Source: Haemophilus_A paraphrohaemolyticus_A (GTDB lineage: Bacteria > Pseudomonadota > Gammaproteobacteria > Enterobacterales > Pasteurellaceae). From it: 64,000 nt of DNA. The translations under genes were made by a program, and so were the position numbers. The DNA lies in the NCBI RefSeq assembly GCF_003253115.1, contig NZ_QEQF01000003.1:101396-165395 (forward strand). The letters are read 5' to 3'. Positions within the stretch are counted from its first letter, which is position 1. Each line of letters starts with the position of its first letter. The notes under the pieces were generated by a model. The model was not told the DNA's origin and did no database searches. It saw only the letters and a list, made by a program, of their open reading frames with translations. Below are positions 41,631-49,872 of the stretch, piece by piece.

Positions 41631-42461
41631 ATGAAATCCTACCTCACGCTTTTCTTTCGCGTTTTTTTCAAACGAATGGGGCAAAATCAAATTCCTGTCA
41701 CGGCAGGCTATCTGACTTACAACACGATGCTTGCCACTGTGCCATTGATTATGGTTATTTTCTCCGTGTTTACCATTTTTCCGTTTTTTGAGGAAGCCAC
41801 GGGGCAAATCAAAGCACTCATTTACGACAACTTCGCCCCAAGCGCGGGCAATTTAGTGCAAGAATATTTGGAAAGTTTTGTCGCTAATTCCCGTAAAATG
41901 GGGATTGTCAGCACGCTCGGTTTGGTTGTGGTAGCGTTAATGCTGATTCACAACATCGACAAAGCCCTCAACGGCTTATGGCACGAAACCCGCAAGCGGT
42001 CTATTCTACTCTCCTTTTTGCTTTATGCCTTGCTGCTTGTGTTCGCCCCACTCCTTACAGGGATGAGCATTGCAATTAGCTCTTATATTATGTCGCTGCG
42101 AATGTTTAACGATCTGGAAGTGCTTTCACTCGGCAATTATCTGCTCAATTATGTACCATTTTTGCTCACATGGCTGCTATTTAGCCTGATTTATTGGCTG
42201 GTACCGAACACCAAAGTGAAGTGGCATCACGCTTTGATTGGGGCATTGTTAGCGGGTATTTTCTTCACACTAGGCAAGCAGATTTTTATTTGGTACATCA
42301 CTACCTTCCCTTCTTACCAAGCGATTTACGGTGCGTTGGCAACCCTACCGATTACGCTGTTATGGATTCATCTAAGCTGGCAAGTGGTGCTCTTTGGCGG
42401 GCAGTTTGTCGCAGTGTTAAAAGATGTCGAGTTAATTCAAAAAGGAGAACTAACCTTATGA
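41631..42461 (+). CDS. yihY: YihY/BrkB-family inner membrane protein
   Basis: This is a multi-pass inner-membrane protein with about six hydrophobic helices over 276 residues, once called ribonuclease BN. The ATG at 41631 after ggatc gives MKSYLTLFFRVFFKRMGQNQ; the frame is open further up but no better start is seen. PVTAGYLTYNTMLATVPLIM and YWLVPNTKVKWHHALIGALL are family signatures. The molecular function is unknown. Its stop overlaps the dtd start (ATGA), so they are coupled, a pairing common in this group. Confidence 0.9.
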   Translation: MKSYLTLFFRVFFKRMGQNQIPVTAGYLTYNTMLATVPLIMVIFSVFTIFPFFEEATGQIKALIYDNFAPSAGNLVQEYLESFVANSRKMGIVSTLGLVVVALMLIHNIDKALNGLWHETRKRSILLSFLLYALLLVFAPLLTGMSIAISSYIMSLRMFNDLEVLSLGNYLLNYVPFLLTWLLFSLIYWLVPNTKVKWHHALIGALLAGIFFTLGKQIFIWYITTFPSYQAIYGALATLPITLLWIHLSWQVVLFGGQFVAVLKDVELIQKGELTL

Positions 42462-42892
42462 TCGCGTTAATTCAGAGAGTGAAATGGGCAAAAGTGGAAG
42501 TAGAAAGTCAAACGGTGGGCGAAATTGCTCACGGGCTGTTAGTTCTATTAGGTGTGGAGCAAGGCGATACACAAGAAAAATCCGACCGCTTGTTGGAGAA
42601 AGTATTGAACTATCGCATTTTCTCTGATGAACAAGGCAAAATGAATTTGAACGTGCAGCAAGCGGGCGGAAGCCTGCTCGTGGTTTCACAGTTCACGCTG
42701 GCTGCCGACACCCAAAAAGGCTTGCGCCCAAGTTTTTCCAAAGGCGGGAGCCCGCAAGTGGCGAACGAGCTTTACACTTACTTCCATCAGCAAGCAGAGA
42801 AAAAAATTCACACCCAAACAGGGCAATTTGCTGCAGATATGCAAGTTTCATTGCAAAATGACGGACCAGTGACTTTTTGGTTGCAGGTGTAG
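42458..42892 (+). CDS. dtd: D-aminoacyl-tRNA deacylase
   Basis: Dtd removes D-amino acids (and mischarged glycine) from tRNA. The 144-residue protein starts MIALIQRVKWAKVEVE and has the active-site signatures GSLLVVSQFTLAADTQKG (SQFTL) and NDGPVTFWL near the end (GPVT), both complete. It overlaps yihY by 4 bases. A ribosome site aaggag lies 11 bases before the ATG. Confidence 0.96.
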   Translation: MIALIQRVKWAKVEVESQTVGEIAHGLLVLLGVEQGDTQEKSDRLLEKVLNYRIFSDEQGKMNLNVQQAGGSLLVVSQFTLAADTQKGLRPSFSKGGSPQVANELYTYFHQQAEKKIHTQTGQFAADMQVSLQNDGPVTFWLQV

Positions 42893-42987
42893 CAATTTAT
42901 TTGTGGAAAAAAACGCCTTTCTATGTTAAAACTATGGGGCATTTTTTCGTTAAATTTTTAACAATTTTATCTACAAGGAACACAACA

Positions 42988-43812
42988 ATGTCTTTACAAG
43001 CAATTATTGAAGCGGCATTCGAACGTCGTTCAGAAATCACCCCAAAAACTGTGGATGCAGAAACGCGTAAAGCGATTGAAGAGGTGATCGAAGGGTTAGA
43101 CAACGGCACTTACCGCGTGGCGGAAAAAATTGACGGCGAATGGGTTACGCATCAATGGTTAAAAAAAGCGGTTTTACTTTCATTCCGCATTAACGACAAC
43201 CAAATCATTGACGGTGCAGAAACCAAATACTACGACAAAGTGGGCTTAAAATTTGCAGACTACACTGAAGAACGCTTCGCACAAGAAGGCTTCCGTGTAG
43301 TGCCTTCTGCAACGGTGCGTAAAGGGGCTTACATCTCTAAAAACTGTGTGTTAATGCCATCTTACGTAAACATCGGTGCTTACGTTGGCGAAGGCACAAT
43401 GGTGGACACTTGGGCAACCGTAGGTTCTTGTGCACAAATCGGTAAAAACGTTCACTTATCAGGCGGCGTGGGCATCGGCGGCGTGTTAGAGCCATTACAA
43501 GCAAACCCAACGATTATCGGCGACAACTGCTTTATCGGCGCACGTTCTGAAGTCGTTGAAGGCGTGATCGTAGAAGAGGGCTGTGTAATCTCAATGGGCG
43601 TATTCATCGGTCAATCTACCCGTATTTACGACCGCGAAACAGGCGAAATCCACTACGGCCGCGTACCAGCAGGTTCTGTGGTAGTTTCAGGTAGCCTTCC
43701 GTCAAAATGCGGTAAATACAGCCTTTATTGTGCAGTAATCGTGAAAAAAGTTGATGCAAAAACTTTAGGTAAAGTGGGCATCAACGAATTACTTCGCACG
43801 ATTGAAGAATAA
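42988..43812 (+). CDS. dapD: 2,3,4,5-tetrahydropyridine-2,6-dicarboxylate N-succinyltransferase
   Basis: DapD adds succinyl to tetrahydrodipicolinate in the lysine and diaminopimelate pathway, which feeds peptidoglycan. The ATG at 42988 (MSLQAIIEAAFERRSEITPK) matches the 275-residue family length; the frame is open upstream. The C-terminal half is a left-handed beta helix of hexapeptides (GAYVGEGTMVDTWATVGSCA). A palindromic repeat begins 9 bases after the stop. Confidence 0.96.
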   Translation: MSLQAIIEAAFERRSEITPKTVDAETRKAIEEVIEGLDNGTYRVAEKIDGEWVTHQWLKKAVLLSFRINDNQIIDGAETKYYDKVGLKFADYTEERFAQEGFRVVPSATVRKGAYISKNCVLMPSYVNIGAYVGEGTMVDTWATVGSCAQIGKNVHLSGGVGIGGVLEPLQANPTIIGDNCFIGARSEVVEGVIVEEGCVISMGVFIGQSTRIYDRETGEIHYGRVPAGSVVVSGSLPSKCGKYSLYCAVIVKKVDAKTLGKVGINELLRTIEE

Positions 43813-43820
43813 TTTTTAAA

Positions 43821-43913
43821 GTAGGGTGTGTGAACGTAGTTCACGCACGCAATAGGTCAGTTTTTCGTAAGAAAATGCAAAACGTGCGTGGATTTTTAAT
43901 CCACATGCCCTAC
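43821..43913. repeat. Palindromic repeat GTAGGG...CCCTAC, copy 1
   Basis: It begins gtagggtgtgtg and ends cacatgccctac, with an inner hairpin (gtggattt/aatccac near the right side) and a partial dyad in gaacgtagttc. Two more elements with the same ends occur at 45615 and 46946. It fills the gap between dapD and bioB and may serve as a terminator or transcript stabiliser. Confidence 0.7.
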
Positions 43914-43925
43914 ATTGGAGGTTCT

Positions 43926-44981
43926 ATGACCACCTACAACCTACGCTTAAAAGCCAAAAACGAACTCACCCCCCATCCTACCGCCCAATACTGGCGGAAA
44001 TGTCAAGTGGAAGAACTTTTCGATTTACCCTTTATGGATTTAGTCTTCCGAGCGGCAAGCGTTCACCGCGAAAATTTCGACCCGAATGCCATTCAACTTT
44101 CTACCTTGCTTTCGATTAAAACAGGCGGCTGTGCGGAAGATTGCGAATACTGCCCGCAATCTGCCCGATACGACACAGGCATAGAAAAGCAAGCAATGCT
44201 CGATGTCGAATATATTGTTGAAAAAGCCAAAATCGCCAAAGCACGCGGGGCAAGCCGTTTCTGCATGGGGGCTGCGTGGCGAGGACCAAAGCCAAAAGAT
44301 ATCGAAACCGTCTCAAAAATTATTCACGCGGTGAAATCCCTCGGCTTAGAAACCTGTGGCACTTTTGGAATGCTTGAAGAGGGTATGGCGGAAGATCTCA
44401 AAGAAGCAGGCTTGGATTATTACAACCACAATTTAGACACTGATCCTGAACGCTACAACAAAATTGTGCATACTCGCTCCCATGATGACCGCATGGACAC
44501 CCTTGGCAAAGTGCGACACGCAGGCTTGAAAATCTGCTGCGGCGGTATTGTAGGGATGAACGAAACCCGTGCCGAACGTGCAGGCTTAATTGCCAGCCTT
44601 GCCAACCTTGATCCGCCGCCTGAAAGTGTGCCGATTAACCAGTTGGTGAAAGTAGCTGGCACACCGCTAGAAAATGCGGAAGATTTGGACTGGACGGAGT
44701 TTGTCCGCACCATTGCGGTCGCTCGCATTACCATGCCACATAGTTACGTTCGCCTTTCCGCAGGCAGAAGCAATATGCCCGAAGCAATGCAAGCACTCTG
44801 TTTTATGGCAGGTGCAAACTCGATTTTCTACGGGGATAAGTTGCTTACCACCGAAAACCCAGAAGAAGACGGCGACCGCGTGCTAATGGAAAAATTGAAT
44901 TTGTATCCGTTGAATTACGAAGCAGAACCTGAGTCTGATGCAGAAGAGCAAGAACTTTGGCGAAATGTGGCGGCAAATTGA
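43926..44981 (+). CDS. bioB: Biotin synthase BioB
   Basis: BioB inserts sulfur into dethiobiotin to make biotin. The ATG at 43926 after ggaggt gives MTTYNLRLKAKNEL; the 351-residue length is normal. The radical-SAM cluster CAEDCEYC is at about 65-72; further motifs CMGAAWRGP, YNHNLDT and the conserved arginine in RLSAGRSNM for the second cluster are visible. No other bio gene adjoins it, so the rest of the pathway must be elsewhere. Confidence 0.96.
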   Translation: MTTYNLRLKAKNELTPHPTAQYWRKCQVEELFDLPFMDLVFRAASVHRENFDPNAIQLSTLLSIKTGGCAEDCEYCPQSARYDTGIEKQAMLDVEYIVEKAKIAKARGASRFCMGAAWRGPKPKDIETVSKIIHAVKSLGLETCGTFGMLEEGMAEDLKEAGLDYYNHNLDTDPERYNKIVHTRSHDDRMDTLGKVRHAGLKICCGGIVGMNETRAERAGLIASLANLDPPPESVPINQLVKVAGTPLENAEDLDWTEFVRTIAVARITMPHSYVRLSAGRSNMPEAMQALCFMAGANSIFYGDKLLTTENPEEDGDRVLMEKLNLYPLNYEAEPESDAEEQELWRNVAAN

Positions 44982-45007
44982 CCGCTTATCAATTAAAACC
45001 CTCGCCA

Positions 45008-45149
45008 CTTGTGGGAGAGGAATAATGTCACTTCGCTCAGAAGTTAAATTCAGGAGAGAGGTAAGCGGTCAATTTTAACCGCACTTTTTTAAATGCCCCT
45101 CTCTCTGAAAAATTTCTGAACGAAATTTGTTCTGTCTCTCTCCCACAAG
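45008..45149. repeat. Large imperfect palindrome with an uptake-signal apex
   Basis: Outer arms cttgtgggagag (45008-45019) and ctctcccacaag (45138-45149) are perfect over 12 bases. Inner arms tcagaagttaaattcaggag (from 45038) and ctctctgaaaaatttctga (ending 45119) match with a few changes. At the tip, gcggtcaattttaaccgc can pair. It occupies most of the bioB-aroQ gap; I see no gene in it. Confidence 0.75.
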
Positions 45150-45180
45150 GGGAGAGCGTAACAGATGAGCTTAATAAACC

Positions 45181-45618
45181 ATGAAAAAAATCCTCCTATT
45201 AAATGGTCCTAACCTCAATATGTTGGGCAAACGCGAGCCACAAATTTACGGATCACAAACGCTTGCCGATATTGAAACGCACCTCCAAAATGAGGCGGCA
45301 AAACGTGGTTATGAACTAGATTATTTCCAATCCAACGGCGAAGAACCGATTGTAAACCGGATTCATCAAGCCTTTGGCAATGTGGATTTTATCATCATCA
45401 ATCCAGCAGCGTTCACCCACACCAGCGTTGCTTTGCGAGATGCGTTGTTGGCGGTGGCAATTCCTTTTGTGGAAGTGCATCTCTCTAACGTTCACGCCCG
45501 TGAACCTTTCCGCCATCACTCTTATCTAAACGATGTGGCAAAAGGCGTGATTTGCGGCTTGGGCGCAAAAGGGTATGATTACGCCCTTGATTTTGCGATT
45601 TCGCAGTTGGAATCGTAG
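45181..45618 (+). CDS. aroQ: Type II 3-dehydroquinate dehydratase
   Basis: AroQ catalyses the third step of the shikimate pathway, making 3-dehydroshikimate. The 145-residue dodecameric-type enzyme has LLNGPNLNMLGKREPQIYG at the start, the tyrosine of the active-site lid in IYG, FQSNGEEPIVNRIHQA and INPAAFTHTSVALRDAL. Its TAG stop codon (45616-45618) is contained in the first bases of a palindromic repeat (gTAGgg), which is worth noting. Confidence 0.96.
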   Translation: MKKILLLNGPNLNMLGKREPQIYGSQTLADIETHLQNEAAKRGYELDYFQSNGEEPIVNRIHQAFGNVDFIIINPAAFTHTSVALRDALLAVAIPFVEVHLSNVHAREPFRHHSYLNDVAKGVICGLGAKGYDYALDFAISQLES

Positions 45619-45679
45619 GGTAGGACTTATCCCACCAAAATTATTGAAATGTTAATCGGTGGGATAAATCCCACCCTAC
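45615..45679. repeat. Palindromic repeat GTAGGG...CCCTAC, copy 2
   Basis: It reads gtagggtaggacttatccca at the left and ggtgggataaatcccaccct at the right, ending ccctac. The two halves can pair, and ggtgggataaatcccacc is a hairpin by itself. The element begins inside the aroQ stop codon. Confidence 0.8.
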
Positions 45680-45692
45680 AAGAGAATATAAA

Positions 45693-46475
45693 ATGTCAGT
45701 CAAATACGAAAAATTTATCGTGCTATGCAACGGGCTTTCTCGCTTGTTGGGCAACATGGTGAAAATCTCGGGCTATCCGTTCCACGCCTTATTTCCGAAA
45801 AAACGCTTTACCATTCCAGAATTTAGCCCAGCGAAGTTGAAGACTTCTCGTCAAGACAAAATTAACCGCACTATTTGGCAAACCAACTATTCTAACAAAG
45901 TGACGTTACCGATGTATTGCAACTATTTATTCAACCGCTTGATGTCGCTCAACTACGATTACCGCTATGTCAGCACCGAAGCGCGCGAAGAATACATTAA
46001 AGCCCACGCTGAACCGCACGTTTTTGCCGCTTACAGCCAGCTTACTGATGGCGCCGCCCAAGCAGATTTTTGGCGTGTCTTTACTCTTTGGCGTGAAGGT
46101 GGCATTTACATTGATATCGATGGGCATTTGGTTTTCCCTCTCTCACAAATTATTGCCGAGCAAGATTCGGAAGTTCTAATCAAACGCCGAGATAAATACA
46201 CTAACTTCTTCCTAGCGTGCGAAGCAGGGCATCCGATTATGAAAGCCACATTAGATTTAATTGTGGAAAATATTGAAAACCGTCGTATTGACGGCGGCGT
46301 TTTTGCGATGACGGGACCAGAAACATTAAATGCAGTGATTGGTTCTCAAACGGTAAATACCCGCCGCGACAAAATTACTTGCACTCAAGGCACATTCACT
46401 AACGAGCATTTCCAATATATCGATAAACCACGTAGCAAGTGGAATTACAAAAAGAATGAGGAATTGCTCAAATAG
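45693..46475 (+). CDS. GT32-family glycosyltransferase (surface polysaccharide)
   Basis: The protein transfers a sugar from a nucleotide donor, probably onto LPS or capsule. The 260-residue sequence has the GT32/DXD region AQADFWRVFTLWREGGIYID, with DIDGH as the DXD, and MTGPETLNAVIG near the end. The N-terminus (KYEKFIVLCNGLSRLLGNM) could be amphipathic and membrane-associated. It stands between two palindromic repeats rather than in an LPS cluster. The sugar and acceptor cannot be read from sequence. Confidence 0.85.
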   Translation: MSVKYEKFIVLCNGLSRLLGNMVKISGYPFHALFPKKRFTIPEFSPAKLKTSRQDKINRTIWQTNYSNKVTLPMYCNYLFNRLMSLNYDYRYVSTEAREEYIKAHAEPHVFAAYSQLTDGAAQADFWRVFTLWREGGIYIDIDGHLVFPLSQIIAEQDSEVLIKRRDKYTNFFLACEAGHPIMKATLDLIVENIENRRIDGGVFAMTGPETLNAVIGSQTVNTRRDKITCTQGTFTNEHFQYIDKPRSKWNYKKNEELLK

Positions 46476-46572
46476 GTAGAAATAGAAATAAAGGCATAAT
46501 TAGCCAAAAACCAACTCTTTTTGTCTATTATGCCTATAAAATAACCAGTAGTGTTTTCTATGGATTAACGCT

Positions 46573-46949
46573 ATGAATTCGCCTATCGCCTTACTTTCCT
46601 ACATCTTACTGATGGGAATAAACTATCCCATCGTTCGCTTTATGAGCTTGCAGTTTGATCCGCTCAACAACAATACCTTACGTGCTTTGGCAGGTAGTTT
46701 GCTCTTTCTTGCCATTTGTATTTGCAAATTTCGAGCAGAATTTTACCGCTTTCTGGCAGTTTGTTTAATGTGTTGGCAATGCCCTTGGCGGTTATCGTAG
46801 CGGTATTCACTTTTGCAGATGAGCATAAGCGGGTGTTTAATCGTCATTTTTTGCTTGGTGCAATCTGTTTATTAGTCGGTTCATTTTTCTTTATTTCAGT
46901 GAAAACCGCGGGGCAAAAGTTTGAAAAAAGCATAGAAAATGAAATGTAG
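46573..46949 (+). pseudogene. Broken EamA/DMT-family transporter
   Basis: The first frame (46573 to about 46755) encodes MNSPIALLSYILLMGINYPI and NNNTLRALAGSLLFLAICI, the start of a drug/metabolite transporter. After a frame change near 46755, SGSLFNVLAMPLAVIVAVF and the last helix with FLLGAICLLVGSFFFISVK follow in another frame. Together only about 125 codons remain of some 290, so the middle has been lost as well as the frame. The stop codon lies within a third GTAGGG repeat. Confidence 0.8.
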
Positions 46950-46970
46950 GGCGAACAATGCAAGCCCTAC
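46946..46970. repeat. Short GTAGGGC...GCCCTAC hairpin, copy 3
   Basis: gtagggc and gccctac form a 7-bp stem around gaacaatgcaa. It is the smallest member of the family seen at 43821 and 45615. It overlaps the last codons of the transporter pseudogene, and an uptake signal (acaagcggt) follows at once. Confidence 0.65.
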
Positions 46971-46985
46971 AAGCGGTTGAAATAT

Positions 46986-47651
46986 CTATTTCAAATGGAA
47001 TTTTTGTATAATAAATTTTAGCACCACACCATAAAGTGGTAAGAATAGCAGTAAGCTGACAAAAAGTTTGAAGGCGTAATCAACCGTACCGATGGTAAAC
47101 CAATGCTCTGCCATATAGGCATCTTCGCTTTGATAGAAAGCAACCGCAAAGAAGACGAAGGTATCGATCATCGTACCGAAAATGGTCGAACAAGTTGGCG
47201 CAAGCCACCACGATTTGCCTTGACGTAGGCGGTTAAACACCAAAATATCTAAAATCTGACCTACTACATAACCGCTGAAACTGGCTAGTGCGATGCGGAA
47301 CACAAAGAAATTAAATTCGCTTAGTGCGGAGAAACCTTGGAACTGAGTTTCAAAAAATAGCACTGAAATCACATAGCTAATCAACAAGGCGGGGAACATT
47401 ACGACGAAGATGATTTTGCGAGCTAACTCAGCACCAAATACCCGCACCGTTAAATCTGTTGCTAAAAAGATAAATGGGAATGTGAATGTGCCCCAGGTAG
47501 TTGGGATGACATAATCGGTAAAGGGTACAGTGATTTCAAAGGTGCGTTGTACTAAGAAATTGCTGATGGTTAAGATAAAAATATGGAAAAAGGCTAAAAG
47601 TTTAAGAGAAGATCTTTTTTGTGGATCAGAAAATGGAATGGGGTAATGCAT
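46986..47651 (-). CDS. yhhQ: YhhQ-type queuosine precursor transporter
   Basis: YhhQ imports 7-cyano-7-deazaguanine-type precursors (preQ0/preQ1) for the tRNA base queuosine. The 221-residue protein has six hydrophobic helices. Family signatures include PTTWGTFTFPFIFLATDLTV, VRVFGAELARKIIF and APTCSTIFGTMIDTFVFF. The gene stands alone on the minus strand next to artM's terminator. Confidence 0.9.
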   Translation of the reverse strand: MHYPIPFSDPQKRSSLKLLAFFHIFILTISNFLVQRTFEITVPFTDYVIPTTWGTFTFPFIFLATDLTVRVFGAELARKIIFVVMFPALLISYVISVLFFETQFQGFSALSEFNFFVFRIALASFSGYVVGQILDILVFNRLRQGKSWWLAPTCSTIFGTMIDTFVFFAVAFYQSEDAYMAEHWFTIGTVDYAFKLFVSLLLFLPLYGVVLKFIIQKFHLK

Positions 47652-47692
47652 AATTTTCCTTTTTTAGTTGAAGTTGGGGTTAGGGAACCCAG

Positions 47693-47722
47693 AAAAAACA
47701 AAGGGCGAATAATACGCCCTTT
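47693..47722 (-). terminator. Terminator of the artPIQM operon
   Basis: aaagggcg and cgcccttt form an 8-bp stem around aataata; on the minus strand TTTTTTCTGG follows after a G. It lies 58 bases past the artM stop. Confidence 0.78.
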
Positions 47723-47780
47723 GTGTGAAAGATCAAGCAAGATTGCAAATTTATGCCAGAAATTGACCGCTTGTAGAAAA

Positions 47781-48446
47781 TTACACTCGCTCAAATGCCA
47801 GCACTTTATGTTCTAACTTACGCAATAGTACAGTCATAATGCCAGTGATAACAAGATAAATTGCCCCTGCGATACCGTAAATGGTAATTGCATCATATTC
47901 CGTGCCGTAGAGCTGTTTAGCGTAGCCCATAATGTCTAAAATTGTGATGGTTGAGGCAAGTGATGTGCCTTTGAAAACCAAAATGATTTCGTTGCTATAA
48001 GAAGGTAACGCTCGTTTTAACGCATACGGAATCAAGATTTTGAGTGTATCTAAACGGCTTAAACCTAATGCTGCACAAGTTTCCCATTGCCCTTTCGGAA
48101 TCGCTTTTACTGCTCCGTGGAAAAGTTGCGTTGAGTATGCCGCACTATTTAGTGCTAAAGCCAATACTGCACAAAACCACGCATCTGAAAACAATGCCCA
48201 AAGCGGACTTTGCGTGAGCCATTCAAATTGACCCGGCCCACTGTAAATTAAGAAAAATTGCACTAATAGTGGCGTGCCTGTAAAGAGCATCAAATAACCA
48301 TTGACTAAGCTTTTCACGAATTTATTTTCCATTGAAAGCAAAAACGTGAAAATGATCGCCAACACAAATGCAATCATTAACGACACAGCCATTAAGCTAA
48401 GGCTAGTTGGAATACCTTGTGCGATAACTAATAAATAACCCCACAT
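47781..48446 (-). CDS. artM: Arginine ABC transporter permease ArtM
   Basis: ArtM is one of two inner-membrane permeases of the arginine importer. The 221-residue protein has about five helices and the EAA loop ETCAALGLSRLDTLKILIPY that contacts the ATPase. Its start overlaps the artQ stop by one base. It is the last gene of artPIQM. Distinguished from ArtQ by order and by YTQLFHGAVKAIP-like features; either assignment would be ArtM/Q-type. Confidence 0.9.
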   Translation of the reverse strand: MWGYLLVIAQGIPTSLSLMAVSLMIAFVLAIIFTFLLSMENKFVKSLVNGYLMLFTGTPLLVQFFLIYSGPGQFEWLTQSPLWALFSDAWFCAVLALALNSAAYSTQLFHGAVKAIPKGQWETCAALGLSRLDTLKILIPYALKRALPSYSNEIILVFKGTSLASTITILDIMGYAKQLYGTEYDAITIYGIAGAIYLVITGIMTVLLRKLEHKVLAFERV

Positions 48447-49117
48447 TATTTGCCTCCTCGTTCAAAGCGTGTAAAACGCAGTTCAAGACGGCGAATAATC
48501 ACTTGGCTAATTAGCGTAATCACAAGGTAAATCAATGCTGCAAAGCCATACCATGTGAATGGTTGATGCTCGTTGGTATTGATAAGGTCGGCTTGTCGCA
48601 TTAAGTCATCGACACCAATCAGCGAAACTAAGGCAGTATCTTTAAGCAATACAAGCCATTGGTTACTTAAACCAGGCAAAGCGTGTCGCCATACTTGAGG
48701 CATAATGATGTGCAAGAAAGTATAACGGCGGCTTAAACCTAACACCGCACCACTTTCCCACTGTCCGTTCGGAATCGCTTGAATTGCCCCACGCAGTGAT
48801 TGTGAAGCATAGGAAGCAAAAATTAAGCTTAACGCCAGCACACCGCTGTTAAAGGCACTAAATTCGATGTATTCACCTGTGATTTTTTCGATCAGCTCAG
48901 TTGAACCGAAATAGATTAACAAGACAACCAAAATTTCAGGTAAACCTCGCATTAAAGTGAGAAAAACCGTGGTTAATTTGCTGATACAAGCGGTCTTATT
49001 CATCTCCAAACTTACAAAAAGAATGGAAAGTAATAAGCCAACGACAAGTGACACCAGTGCAAGCCCAAGCGTCATGAGCGTTGCACTGTAAATTAAAGGA
49101 AGATATTCGGTAAACAT
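48446..49117 (-). CDS. artQ: Arginine ABC transporter permease ArtQ
   Basis: This is the second permease, 223 residues, with its EAA loop ESGAVLGLSRRYTFLHIIMP and an N-terminal membrane segment TLMTLGLALVSLVVGLLLSI. It starts 3 bases after artI and overlaps artM. Gene order P-I-Q-M matches E. coli and H. influenzae. Confidence 0.92.
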   Translation of the reverse strand: MFTEYLPLIYSATLMTLGLALVSLVVGLLLSILFVSLEMNKTACISKLTTVFLTLMRGLPEILVVLLIYFGSTELIEKITGEYIEFSAFNSGVLALSLIFASYASQSLRGAIQAIPNGQWESGAVLGLSRRYTFLHIIMPQVWRHALPGLSNQWLVLLKDTALVSLIGVDDLMRQADLINTNEHQPFTWYGFAALIYLVITLISQVIIRRLELRFTRFERGGK

Positions 49118-49120
49118 AGC

Positions 49121-49843
49121 TTACTTGTTTGTCATCCATTTATCGTAGATTTTTTGGTATTCGCCGTTCGCTTTGATGGTTGCTAAACCCTTGTTTAACT
49201 CATCTACAAGATCTTTGTTGCCTTTGTTGATCGCAATCCCCAAACCATTACCAAAGTATTTTTGGTTAGTCACTTTTTCGCCTACAAAGGTTAAATCTGT
49301 TTCTTTTGAAAGCATGTCGGCTAATACTGCAGTATCGCCGAAGATTAAATCAATACGCCCATTTTTTAAGTCTAAGATTGAATCTTGAATTGAGTTATAT
49401 GCTTTTGGTGCATATTGTTTTGCTTCTGCTACTATATATTGTTGGAAAGTTGTCCCGTTTTGCACGCCCACGTTTTTCGCTGTGCTTAAGTCCACTTTGC
49501 TTTTTAGGGCAATGAAACTTGCTGAGCTATCGTAGTAAGCATCAGAGAAAAGCACCTGTTTGCTACGTGCTTCGGTGATGTCCATTGCGGAAATTACACC
49601 ATCGATACGTTTTTGTTTTACTGCCTGCACTAAGCCATCAAAAGAGAGACTTTTGAATGAGCAGTTTGCTTGGATTTCTTTACAAATTGCATTGGCAATA
49701 TCGACGTCAAAACCGATGATTTCACCTTTTTCGTTGGTGGTTTCAAACGGTGGGTAACTTGGTTCCATCGCGAAAGTTAAATCTTTTGCTTGTGTTGAGA
49801 AAGTTGCGAATGCAATAGCGGATGCGATAAGTAATTTTTTCAT
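49121..49843 (-). CDS. artI: Arginine-binding periplasmic protein ArtI
   Basis: ArtI captures arginine in the periplasm. The 240-residue protein has a signal peptide (MKKLLIASAIAFATFSTQA) and the binding fold of family 3 solute-binding proteins: FAMEPSYPPFETTNEKGEI, IGFDVDIANAICKEI, and DGVISAMDITEARSKQVLFS. It lies between artP (29 bases upstream) and artQ. No lipobox, so it is soluble. Confidence 0.94.
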   Translation of the reverse strand: MKKLLIASAIAFATFSTQAKDLTFAMEPSYPPFETTNEKGEIIGFDVDIANAICKEIQANCSFKSLSFDGLVQAVKQKRIDGVISAMDITEARSKQVLFSDAYYDSSASFIALKSKVDLSTAKNVGVQNGTTFQQYIVAEAKQYAPKAYNSIQDSILDLKNGRIDLIFGDTAVLADMLSKETDLTFVGEKVTNQKYFGNGLGIAINKGNKDLVDELNKGLATIKANGEYQKIYDKWMTNK

Positions 49844-49872
49844 AAGAAAGTCCTTATTAAATGTGTGTTTAA

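Noticed and set aside
41631..42461. Ribonuclease BN activity for YihY
   Set aside because: The old name came from a mis-assignment; true RNase BN is a different protein, so only a membrane protein of unknown function is claimed.
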